Shown here: piece after piece, positions 25,786 through 33,321 of the stretch
How positions within the stretch are numbered: the first letter of the stretch is position 1
Layout of the letters: the number at the start of each line of letters is the position of its first letter
Origin: Candidatus Cloacimonadota bacterium
GTDB lineage: Bacteria > Cloacimonadota > Cloacimonadia > Cloacimonadales > TCS61
DNA length: 33,786 bases
Assembly: GCA_021736135.1 (NCBI GenBank)
Contig: JAIPGO010000040.1
Location: forward strand, 1 to 33,786
Reading direction: 5' to 3'
Program-made: the position numbers and the translations under genes
The notes under the pieces: model-generated
Databases searched by the model: none
Told to the model about the DNA's origin: nothing
Seen by the model: only the letters and a program-made list of their open reading frames with translations

Positions 25786-25824
25786 TTAATACAAAGAGAA
25801 GCTATATAGTGAGAGACTGTTCAC
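25786..25824 (-). other. Putative leader peptide, copy 2
   Basis: On the minus strand GTG AAC AGT CTC opens a 12-codon frame (fMet-Asn-Ser-Leu-Ser-Leu-Tyr-Ser-Phe-Ser-Leu-Tyr), with AAGGAG 9 bases upstream. The stop TAA begins the conserved TAATTTTCATTGACAC. The copy at 33295 has exactly the same length although eight middle codons differ. Translation is not shown. Confidence 0.35.
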
Positions 25825-25949
25825 TTTCAGGCACTCCTTTTCAATAACTTATGCTGAATAATATCAATAATAATGCACAATTATTGTTTTCTGGCAATTT
25901 CAGTTCAAGTTTGATCATTTATAAGTATCTATTATAATGTCACTTATCA
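25813..25949 (-). repeat. 137-bp leader repeat, copy 2 (upstream of the 491-aa secreted protein)
   Basis: Reverse complement of 1-137 with a single substitution (25915), lying 91 bases before ATG 25722. It ends sharply on the gene side at 25813, two bases inside the 40-bp core shared with 33282-33321. The far end may run past 25949, but its partner is cut off by the window edge. Within it, TTGAAC-17-AATAAT is a possible promoter. Copies 1 and 2 lie in inverted orientation 25.7 kb apart. Confidence 0.9.
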
Positions 25950-25982
25950 CTGTTTTCGTTTTCCCCATAGGGGATATTTAAT

Positions 25983-26075
25983 TGTAGAAATAGACATCGG
26001 TCATCCCCCTCCACCCCAGCGAGCGGCTCCCCCGGTCGCTGGGGGGGAAGGGGGGGGATAATATTATATTCTACA
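25983..26075. repeat. 93-bp MITE-like inverted repeat with a GC-rich stem
   Basis: Outer ends TGTAGAA (25983-25989) and TTCTACA (26069-26075) are perfect inverted repeats. Inside, ATCCCCCTCCACCCCAGCGA (26003-26022) pairs with TCGCTGGGGGGGAAG then GGGGGGGAT (26036-26059), making a stem far richer in G and C than the surroundings. No ORF. A non-autonomous transposon or a REP-like element is likely. Confidence 0.65.
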
Positions 26076-26143
26076 AATAGATAAGTCCTACGGACTAACT
26101 AACATTCCCTAAACTATCTCAGGAAATTTAGTTTTGTCAATTA

Positions 26144-26296
26144 CGATAATCCTGTGCCTAAAGCGTAGCAGATGTGCACATTTCATCTTCATTTCGATAA
26201 TCCTGTGCCTAAAGCGTAGCAGATGTGCACATTTCATCTTCATTTCGATAATCCTGTGCCTAAAGCGTAGCAGATGTGCACATTTCATCTTCATTT
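26144..26296. repeat. Three tandem 51-bp direct repeats
   Basis: Three identical units start at 26144, 26195 and 26246. Each holds CGATAATCCTGTGCC, TAAAGCGTAGCAG and the palindromic core TGTGCACA. The unit is 17 codons long, so both strands have short open frames of repeated peptides, which I do not regard as genes. Copies are back to back with no spacers, so this is not a CRISPR array. Confidence 0.95.
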
Positions 26297-26633
26297 TAAG
26301 AATTTTGGTAATTATATAAAGAGTTACACTGAACAGTATCTATAGTGAACAGTGATCAGTGAATCGAAAACCGGAATCCGAAACTCGTTGGACCTTGCGG
26401 GCAGTTGGCAAACCTCAGTTAGGTCTTTACTGAGTTCATGTATTATCTATATTAATTTCAGTTCTGTAATAAACAGAATCTGTGACGGAAAAATAAACGA
26501 GAGAAATATGCCCCATTTACTTAGCTCATAAATTTTAAATTGCCCTCAAAATGCTAATAAGGATCATTACATCATATTTCGAAAATATTCTTTATTTATA
26601 AAGTGATAAAGTGCAGGCTGTTATATATGTCAA

Positions 26634-27539
26634 TTAAGTAAAATCGCTTTCTTCTTTTAATAGATCCATTAATTGCTCTTTACTACCTTTTTTAAGTTCT
26701 AATTTCTGTGAATAATTGGCAGCATCACTATGGCGTTGTATCAATATATCGCATAATTCTGGTGAATCAAATACAATAGTCGTTGATCTTCTTTCGAATT
26801 CTTTGTGATAATCCTCAACTAAACAAATAGAACGGTCAAATTCATGCACAATACTGTGAAAATTTACTCTCTTCAAAGCATGATAAAAAGAATGCTGTGC
26901 TCTAAATTTATCTATTAAGTAAATCATATAGTTAGCATCCTCTAAATTACCTGACTTTTTATCAAATCCATCTGGACAAGATATCCGGGGTCCTGCGATA
27001 AAGCTAAATTTTGTGATAGGTTTGAAAGCCATATGCATAATAGTATCAAAATACATCGTCCTTAATTCTGAATATGATTTATAGTCTAATTCCCCTGCCG
27101 TCACAAAAACTTCACCTGGTTTATTTTTTCCGGTTATAGTATTATTAGAATATTTTTCATAAAAGTAACTAATTAAGAAGCTGACTGATAGAGAGTCATC
27201 CTTGTTAATTCTAAAAGCTTTGCAGTTTTGGGCAGCTTCTGTACTTAATTCAAACAAGGGATGATTTCTATTTAAATCAGCAATATGATTATTTTCGAAT
27301 TCTGTTTTCATCTGTGGTAATATCTCGCTTAACGATTTTGGCACTTTTCTGTTAAAAGCAGAATATTCTTTCAATTTCAGGCTATTTATCACATGATGAA
27401 GCTTCATAGCACAATCTGCATTATTATGAAAATCATCCTTGTAGCGTCTAAAAAAAGAATCAACCATTGATGTATTTAATATGGCTTCTAATTCCCAATA
27501 TGTAAAAGGACATCTTTCTTTCTTTTGGATATCTACCAT
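26634..27539 (-). CDS. Unrecognised 301-residue protein, partner of the dehydrogenase-like gene
   Basis: I do not recognise a family. It is soluble, charged, mostly helical in look, with no signal peptide or membrane segment. Visible features: an aromatic N-terminal stretch (CPFTYWELEAIL), a central block (FVTAGELDYKSYSELRTMYFD), FIAGPRISCPDG, and a His-rich segment FHSIVHEFDRS followed by EDYHKEFERRS. The ATG at 27539 lies three bases after the stop of the upstream gene, with AAGGAG in that gene's last codons, so the two are translationally linked. Base composition is clearly more AT-rich than in the polysaccharide genes, hinting at transfer. A joint function with the dehydrogenase-like protein is inferred from context alone. 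Confidence 0.75.
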   Translation of the reverse strand: MVDIQKKERCPFTYWELEAILNTSMVDSFFRRYKDDFHNNADCAMKLHHVINSLKLKEYSAFNRKVPKSLSEILPQMKTEFENNHIADLNRNHPLFELSTEAAQNCKAFRINKDDSLSVSFLISYFYEKYSNNTITGKNKPGEVFVTAGELDYKSYSELRTMYFDTIMHMAFKPITKFSFIAGPRISCPDGFDKKSGNLEDANYMIYLIDKFRAQHSFYHALKRVNFHSIVHEFDRSICLVEDYHKEFERRSTTIVFDSPELCDILIQRHSDAANYSQKLELKKGSKEQLMDLLKEESDFT

Positions 27540-27542
27540 TTA

Positions 27543-28844
27543 TTAACTGCTCCTTACTATCCTTTCCTGCTCTTCTAACATTGAAATAATATCATGTACT
27601 CTTTCTGTAACCTTGCCAAGTACGCACACTGACGCCAAAGTTAAACTCTCTAATGATAAGATATTGGATATATAATTTGTGTCAAGAAGATTTACAGTCT
27701 GTTCTCTTTTTTGCCTTCTTAATGACTTTATTGGACTTATTATTCTATCATGGAACTTAACTTCAAAATCATTTAAATTCAACTTAGCAATTATCTCCTT
27801 TTGAGAATACTCTTCGATATTTTCATGCAGCTTTCTATATACTTCATCAAATTGAAACAAATTTTTAAATATTCTGCTTCTTGTATCTTCATTATACTTT
27901 ATTCTAATTAAAAATTTATTAAAATATTCATCTAGCTCCTCATAAATGCCAGCATCGAGATTGTCCTCACTTAAAAATCTCATTTCTCTTTTTGCTGCTT
28001 CACGGATTTCACCTATGATATTTAAAGTAAATTCCATTAGATCAGGATCATCAAGTAATTCGTGCAAATATTTCCTGTCATCTCCAATTTCTTCCCGCCA
28101 TATATATTCCTGTATCATTGATAAAGCATAATGAATACCATTTACACAGTACGTTTTCTTAATGAAATAAGATTCATAATACTGATCATCGATAAATTTT
28201 ATCTCTATCTTTAATGCATCACAGCCTTTTTTTAAGTATTCAATCATTTTATTGATTGCTGGAATTCCTGTCATTTCTGATTCCTTGAGGAATATTTCCC
28301 ACAAGCCAAAAGATTCCGTATTAATAATAATTTCTGATTTTTTTGTGTCTAGATAACTAACTACCCTGTCAACTATACAATCAAAGAAGAATGTATAAAT
28401 AGATTCATCATCTCTTAGTACTTTATTTTTATAAAGAGAAGATACTCTGTGTCCGTTTTCACATGCAATAATTAAAGTATATTTCTTTTCCTTTTCTCTT
28501 TTTTTCACAATTTCTCTTATAGTATATGCTATAGCTTCACGAGCTTCATCTATACCTGCAATTGTAATAATTAGTATTTCAGATTTAAAATATTCTGATA
28601 TACTTTCTACTCCATCAACTAAATTAAAGACATCATGTATTTTTATCAACTCAGATGACATTGTATCTTTATAAAATAATTCATATTCTTTATTTTTTTT
28701 CAATAATTCATACTTTTCAGGAGTATCACTCTTAATTTTGTTATCAAAAATTCCTACTTGTATTCCTGATTTGTAAAAAATCGCCACCGGTAACGCTAAC
28801 CCTAATTTCACCGGGCAAAAATGCAATGCCTTTATACTTTTCAT
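27543..28844 (-). CDS. Divergent mannitol-dehydrogenase-like protein
   Basis: A 433-residue protein, somewhat longer than MtlD (about 380). Several blocks follow mannitol-1-phosphate 5-dehydrogenase in order: KALHF at the start, LIIACENGHR (as NIIACENMVR), FFDCIVDRVV (as FVDSAVDRIV), INTESFGLWEIF (as VTVETFSEWIVD) and KTYCVNGIHYAL (as KLFTLNTGHAIT). The KxxxxNxxH catalytic signature is intact (Lys230, Asn235, His238). The nucleotide loop is not: HFCPVKLGLA replaces HFGAGNIGRG, so two of three glycines are gone. ATG 28844 has GGAGAA upstream; a TTG at 28874 is less likely. AT-rich like its partner. It may act on an unusual polyol or cofactor, or bind rather than oxidise. The family call is mine by motif. 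Confidence 0.62.
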   Translation of the reverse strand: MKSIKALHFCPVKLGLALPVAIFYKSGIQVGIFDNKIKSDTPEKYELLKKNKEYELFYKDTMSSELIKIHDVFNLVDGVESISEYFKSEILIITIAGIDEAREAIAYTIREIVKKREKEKKYTLIIACENGHRVSSLYKNKVLRDDESIYTFFFDCIVDRVVSYLDTKKSEIIINTESFGLWEIFLKESEMTGIPAINKMIEYLKKGCDALKIEIKFIDDQYYESYFIKKTYCVNGIHYALSMIQEYIWREEIGDDRKYLHELLDDPDLMEFTLNIIGEIREAAKREMRFLSEDNLDAGIYEELDEYFNKFLIRIKYNEDTRSRIFKNLFQFDEVYRKLHENIEEYSQKEIIAKLNLNDFEVKFHDRIISPIKSLRRQKREQTVNLLDTNYISNILSLESLTLASVCVLGKVTERVHDIISMLEEQERIVRSS

Positions 28845-28919
28845 AAAGAATTTCTCCAATATTGAATCATTCAATAAAATTAATGATAGTATCTATATAT
28901 ATTTTTTCTTATCTTTAAA

Positions 28920-29144
28920 CTATTTCAGCAGATTAACCTTCTCATAAAGTATAACACAGCCTGCGTGGGACCGGATATAATAGACGCCGCTTGTCTGGGT
29001 ATCAGCATTCCAGGTCAGGTTAAATTTGCCGGGATTGGATAATTCATTAAGCAGTTCTCTTACTTTCCGTCCTCTGATATCGTAAACATCTATTTTCACC
29101 TGTGCTTCTTCTGCCAGAGCGAAGGAAATAGTTGTGCAGGGATT
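28920..29144 (-). pseudogene. C-terminal remnant of a secreted Por/T9SS-like protein
   Basis: About 75 codons match the sorting-type ends of the neighbouring secreted proteins: TTISFALAEE, VKIDVYDIRGRKV, SGVYYIRSHAG, KVNLLK. Similarity breaks off inside the YPNPFNP motif (only NPC remains), where sequence gives way to an ACGGAC-type simple repeat (about 29150-29176). There is no signal peptide or SD. A fourth member of the family was evidently deleted or interrupted here. Confidence 0.8.
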
Positions 29145-29149
29145 ATCAA

Positions 29150-29176
29150 CCACGGACGTTACGGACAGCACGGATA
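29150..29176. repeat. ACGGAC-type simple repeat
   Basis: Three roughly 9-base units, ACGGACGTT, ACGGACAGC, ACGGATAGT, directly at the break of the secreted-protein remnant. Confidence 0.6.
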
Positions 29177-29718
29177 GTGTAAGAAAATGAAAGATTTATT
29201 CTGGCATTATTTTCGGCAGTGTGGTTAGTGGTTGAAAATTTTTTCTTCCAGAAACCGGATATTAGTTATTGGCAGAGGAACATAGTACCTGCGGAGGACT
29301 GGCTACCATTCGCAGGTTTTGGTTTAATATTCTGCCAGAAATTTACAGAATATTTATTGTGAGGTACTACTGCACAAAATGGGATCAACAGAATCGATAG
29401 GAGTTCAAAATTATAGGATATTAATATAAATATGTAAGCAATTACTCCAATGGCTATTGATGCATAATCGCTTTAAAAAAAAATAACTGTGGTTTGGTAG
29501 ATTGTTTTTTGCCCCATAATTTCAAAGTCACTATTTATATTTTCCTGTCAAAATAAATCTCAATACCAGATTTATCCTCCTGCTTTCTGAAAGTCATCCA
29601 TAATTATAATGACGGATGTAGTTAAGGCTCATCAATGGTCAATAACTGATCCCTCCGCAAAGTCTTAGCTCAATATACCCGCGTTAATTATAATTAAGTT
29701 CCGGAATAAGCAGATTCG
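29172..29718. other. Intergenic region without a visible gene
   Basis: AT-rich, no ORF of substance on either strand. The only structure I see is a nested inverted repeat at 29270-29337. The missing front part of the disrupted secreted-protein gene is not recognisable here, so it was deleted rather than merely separated. Confidence 0.5.
29270..29337. repeat. Nested inverted repeat
   Basis: Outer arms TGGCAGA (29270-29276) and TCTGCCA (29331-29337), inner arms ACCTGCG (29287-29293) and CGCAGGT (29311-29317). The bases between do not pair well. Possible structured RNA or remnant of a mobile element. Confidence 0.4.
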
Positions 29719-32700
29719 CTATTTTATCAGGATGATCTTATTTGTGAGAGATATTTTCGCTGTTTTCAATTGCACGAAATAAAGACCTGAGGGATTATTT
29801 TCGGCATTCCAGACTATTTTGTGATTACCGGCTGGTAGAATTTCATTAACCAGTTCTGTGACTTTCTGCCCTTTCACGTTGAAGATATTGATATTAATCC
29901 TTTCTTCTGATGCCAGGTCAAAGTCAATAGTCGTTTGAGGATTGAATGGATTAGGATAGTTCGCCTTCAATGATGTTGATACGGGGAGCAGGTTTTCTTC
30001 CGTTGCAGATGGATAGTTAAAATCAATGCTGATGATCTCGGAAATGCCATCATCATAAACCGCCTGCACTCCGGCAGTATGTGCACCGGAAACTTCCGTA
30101 AAAAGGAATTCCCTTTCTTCCTCAAAATCCACGAATACGTTGTCAAAATAGACGTTATAACCCGTTAGCTCGCGAGTATTCCTGCTTTCAAGATCAGCAT
30201 TATAGATGCGGACATCATCCAGTTTCAAGAGAAACTGGTCTGTGCAATCATGATGAACAAAGGCAATATATACATTTTCTCCGGCAAAATCCACCAGAGG
30301 AAGAGTGATATCATACCACTGATCATCACTGAGTGTTTCGCTGTAAAGCAATTCGGTAAAGCTGGCAGGAGCCGTATCGGTAATAGATAATAAGACGCTG
30401 TAGTGTTCAGAGAAATGATACTGGTCATTTGCTGCAACCCAGAATTGCAGAGTGGAGAGTCCCCCGATCTCTATTTGAGGAGTGATCAGCCAGTTATCCG
30501 GTTCCAGGGCGATGTTATTCCAGAAAGAAGCGCTGGCAATGCAATTTGTGCCGGAATGGGGAGATTGTGTGAGTATAAACCAGCCATATCCGTCGGCATC
30601 ATTATCAATATTTGTCCAATCCTGAGGAATAACAGAACCTTCAAATCCCTGTTCCAGTTCTTCCCCGCTGCCGCCAGTGCCGGGTGCCAGCCAGGTAAAG
30701 AGTGCTTCATTATCAGGCAGAAGCTCGATCTGCAGGAAAGCTGGTTCGTCATCACAGATCGTGACAATGACTTCATCAGTATCAGTTTCCCGCGCCTGCC
30801 CATCACTTACCTGCAAAGTGAATGTGTAATCTTCTGGGTCAGTCGTCTGGGGTGCTGTGAATGTGGGATTTACGGCAAACGGATCGGAAAGTGTTATTCC
30901 CCCGGGAGCGATCCACAGAAAAGAGAGTTCGTCATCATCAATATCAGAAGAACCTGATGCATCCAGGGTTACTGTTTGTCCGTCATGTACCGTCTGATCA
31001 GCACCGGCATCTGCTGTTGGTGCGTCATTTACAGGTTCAACTGTTATTTCAATATCATCTGAATCGGTTAATCTGCCCAGATTATCATCAATAGTGAAGG
31101 TCATCATCTCACTGCCGTTCCAGTTGGCAGCTGCGGTGAATGTAACCAGTAGTCCGGCAATATCCACGCTGAGCGCTAGATTGCCCGTAACAGATAAAGT
31201 GAGATCATCCGGATCTATTTCCGTTATATATTCACTAAAATCTATAACCAGGGTGCTGTCTTCCGGGAAAGTTAAATTATCAGGCAAAGTGATTTCAGGC
31301 GCATGATTCACGTAAAGAACTGTAACGATGAGCATATCGGGCGGGGAATTGAGATTCCCGTCGTTACAGACCAGGTTGATCATAAATTCGGTATCTTCAC
31401 TCACATCCGGAGCCATAAAGGCCGGTGTCATGGAAGTGTTATCATCAAATACTATCTGCGGCGGGGCAGTCCAGAGATAAGTTATAAGATCACCATCAGG
31501 ATCAAAGGAGGCTGTGCCATCCAGTTGTACTTCCGTTAACTCATCTACGGTGAGATCAGGTCCTGCTATTGCCACGGGAGGATGTTCCAGGCCAATATCA
31601 TGAACGATGACGTATCCGTCAGAAACATTCGTCAGGATTTCAGTCGAGAAAAGTGCATTCTGAATATCGAGTTCTGATTCTCCAAAACAGAAAGTATCAA
31701 AATCAAGATGCAGAAGTAACCCGGCACCGGATATAGGCAGATAATACATATAGGCGATCTCAATAAATCCCGCCGTATTTTCCTCTACCAGCAGCGTGCC
31801 ATTACTGATAATCGTATTCTCTGTGGAATAGCCTGTCCAGCTTAATACATAAGGGTCATATTGAATATCAAGACTGAAGCCGACAACCAACCAGTCCTCA
31901 TAGAGCTGGGAAACTTCCAGAGCAACCGTAAATGATTCCCCGTCATCGATCTCTATAACTGGCAATTCCAGGTATGTATCAGCTAAAGCAAGGATATTTA
32001 CGGACACAGTATCGCAGACAACGTCTCTTTGTTGATCATCATCCACACAGAATACCATTGTTTCCGAGCCATGCCAGCCGTTTGGAACTTCGAAGGTGAC
32101 AACTAAACCCTCGAAAACCGGAGTGATCTGCTGATTACCGCTGACAGATATTTCCAGTTCATCACCATCCACATCCCAGATCATACCGGATAGATCCTGA
32201 ATATATTCGCTCCCATATAGAAACGTTAAATTTTCCGGAATATTAACAACAGGAGCGTCATTTACGGGATTAACAATTACTTCCACCTCATCAGAGGCAG
32301 ATGCTCTGCTAACACCATCACTAACTGTAAATGTAATAATTTCCGAGCCGTTCCAGTCCGGTTCCGGAAGGAATACTACTTCTCCCAGGCTGATCAGAAC
32401 ATCAATATTCTGATTACCGGAACAGCTCAAAGTGAGCTCGTAATTATCTACGTCACTGAAATAGGACGAAAAATCCACCCAGAGTGAATCATCTTCATTG
32501 AAAGTGAAATAGGTAACCGGGATATCAAAGACGGGGGGATCATTAACCGGATCAAAGATAATGTTGATCTGATCGCTAACCGTATTAGAATGCTGGTCAA
32601 TAACTGTGAAAGTTATCAGCTCGCTTCCCCACCAGTTTTCCGGGGCTGAAAAAGTTACATCCAGTCCATTAATATCAACGTATATCTCTGTATTACCTGA

Positions 32701-33192
32701 ACAACTGAGACTCAGGTCATCTCCAAAAATGGACGTGATAAATTGAGCAAAGTACACGGAAAAAAAATCATCTTCGTTAATATGGAATGCTTCAGGAAGA
32801 TCAATTAACAAAGGGGCAACATAAGCTAAAACAATACCACCTGCTCCGATGGGAAAAAGCTGTAAATTCTCATAATTAAGAATATAATTTCCACTGCCGC
32901 CCTCGCTGGTAGCGGGATCAAATACTTCCACATGAAGTTCGTCACCTGCATCCCAATCTATAAAAGAGCCGCACTGGATCTGTAAAAACCAGGTTAAAGT
33001 GCCGGTGGGATAAAAGCAATCCGGTGACCCATTAGTGAGGATATCAGTAGGATTAATAGTTCTCCAGGCTTGAAAGAGCAAAGAATCCGGATAAGCTCCA
33101 TTTTCGTTAGTAACCTCAATGAATACAGGATGCGGCTGGCTATATAAGAAAACTGATAAAATCATTATTAATAAAACTACATAATATCTCAT
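29719..33192 (-). CDS. Large secreted multidomain protein with QPHPV N-domain, cadherin-like, cohesin-like and PKD domains and Por/T9SS-like end (1157 aa)
   Basis: ATG 33192 with GGAGGGAG upstream gives signal peptide 1-18 then QPHPV. Order, with rough positions: QPHPV N-domain (19-125, CFYPTGT...C); three cadherin-like repeats (to about 400, with NDPPVF and NDAPVV links and WNGSEIITFTV); a cohesin-like domain (about 404-530, FSLDIQYDPYVLSW); PKD-like (535-630, VAIAGPDLTVDELTEVQLDG); a fourth cadherin-like repeat (634-725); PKD-like (727-815). Then a cleaved-adhesin/choice-of-anchor J-like domain (849-1000, EQGFEGSVIPQDW...PDNWLITPQIEI), a Fn3-like domain, and the sorting-type end (YPNPFNPQTT at about 1077). 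Probably a surface adhesin or scaffold exported by a type IX-like system. The leader core 33282-33321 lies 90 bases upstream. Confidence 0.9.
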   Translation of the reverse strand: MRYYVVLLIMILSVFLYSQPHPVFIEVTNENGAYPDSLLFQAWRTINPTDILTNGSPDCFYPTGTLTWFLQIQCGSFIDWDAGDELHVEVFDPATSEGGSGNYILNYENLQLFPIGAGGIVLAYVAPLLIDLPEAFHINEDDFFSVYFAQFITSIFGDDLSLSCSGNTEIYVDINGLDVTFSAPENWWGSELITFTVIDQHSNTVSDQINIIFDPVNDPPVFDIPVTYFTFNEDDSLWVDFSSYFSDVDNYELTLSCSGNQNIDVLISLGEVVFLPEPDWNGSEIITFTVSDGVSRASASDEVEVIVNPVNDAPVVNIPENLTFLYGSEYIQDLSGMIWDVDGDELEISVSGNQQITPVFEGLVVTFEVPNGWHGSETMVFCVDDDQQRDVVCDTVSVNILALADTYLELPVIEIDDGESFTVALEVSQLYEDWLVVGFSLDIQYDPYVLSWTGYSTENTIISNGTLLVEENTAGFIEIAYMYYLPISGAGLLLHLDFDTFCFGESELDIQNALFSTEILTNVSDGYVIVHDIGLEHPPVAIAGPDLTVDELTEVQLDGTASFDPDGDLITYLWTAPPQIVFDDNTSMTPAFMAPDVSEDTEFMINLVCNDGNLNSPPDMLIVTVLYVNHAPEITLPDNLTFPEDSTLVIDFSEYITEIDPDDLTLSVTGNLALSVDIAGLLVTFTAAANWNGSEMMTFTIDDNLGRLTDSDDIEITVEPVNDAPTADAGADQTVHDGQTVTLDASGSSDIDDDELSFLWIAPGGITLSDPFAVNPTFTAPQTTDPEDYTFTLQVSDGQARETDTDEVIVTICDDEPAFLQIELLPDNEALFTWLAPGTGGSGEELEQGFEGSVIPQDWTNIDNDADGYGWFILTQSPHSGTNCIASASFWNNIALEPDNWLITPQIEIGGLSTLQFWVAANDQYHFSEHYSVLLSITDTAPASFTELLYSETLSDDQWYDITLPLVDFAGENVYIAFVHHDCTDQFLLKLDDVRIYNADLESRNTRELTGYNVYFDNVFVDFEEEREFLFTEVSGAHTAGVQAVYDDGISEIISIDFNYPSATEENLLPVSTSLKANYPNPFNPQTTIDFDLASEERININIFNVKGQKVTELVNEILPAGNHKIVWNAENNPSGLYFVQLKTAKISLTNKIILIK

Positions 33193-33256
33193 TACTCCCT
33201 CCGGATCATGCAACTCTTTGAATGTGAGAAAAGCCCTCCGAATGTGTCAATGAAAA

Positions 33257-33295
33257 TTATTGCCCGCCGAATCGAATTTCGGAGAGACTATTCAC
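33257..33295 (-). other. Putative leader peptide, copy 3
   Basis: GTG AAT AGT CTC opens a 12-codon frame (fMet-Asn-Ser-Leu-Ser-Glu-Ile-Arg-Phe-Gly-Gly-Gln) with AAGGAG 9 bases before it, stopping at the TAA of TAATTTTCATTGACAC. Same length as copy 2 though the middle is different, and the AAC-to-AAT change is silent. Confidence 0.35.
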
Positions 33296-33321
33296 TTTCA
33301 GGCACTCCTTTTCAATAACTT
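33282..33321 (-). repeat. 40-bp leader core, copy 3 (upstream of the 1157-aa secreted protein)
   Basis: Matches 25811-25850 at 39 of 40 bases (difference at 33290) and therefore also the end of the repeat at 1-137. It lies 90 bases before the ATG, as in copy 2. Upstream of 33321 the similarity stops abruptly, so this is the minimal shared element. Confidence 0.88.

Larger units (their letters stand above)
25950..26633. other. Intergenic region with MITE-like and tandem repeats
   Basis: No gene seen. It contains the GC-rich 25983-26075 inverted repeat and the 3 x 51-bp array (26144-26296), both described separately. Around 26340-26360 there are GTGAACAGTGATCAGTGA-type repeats like those in other gaps. 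Small hairpins occur (CTCAGT/ACTGAG near 26415-26435; TTCTGT/ACAGAA near 26462-26480), without convincing T-runs. Confidence 0.6.

Noticed and set aside
26144-26296. CRISPR-like array
   Set aside because: Three identical 51-bp units are directly adjacent with no spacers, and there are no cas genes.
26109-26319. Short open frames with repeated 17-residue peptides on both strands
   Set aside because: They arise because the 51-bp repeat is a multiple of three; no SD or family resemblance.
28844-28874. TTG start 10 codons upstream of the dehydrogenase-like gene
   Set aside because: ATG 28844 has GGAGAA at good spacing and begins at KALHF, where family similarity starts.
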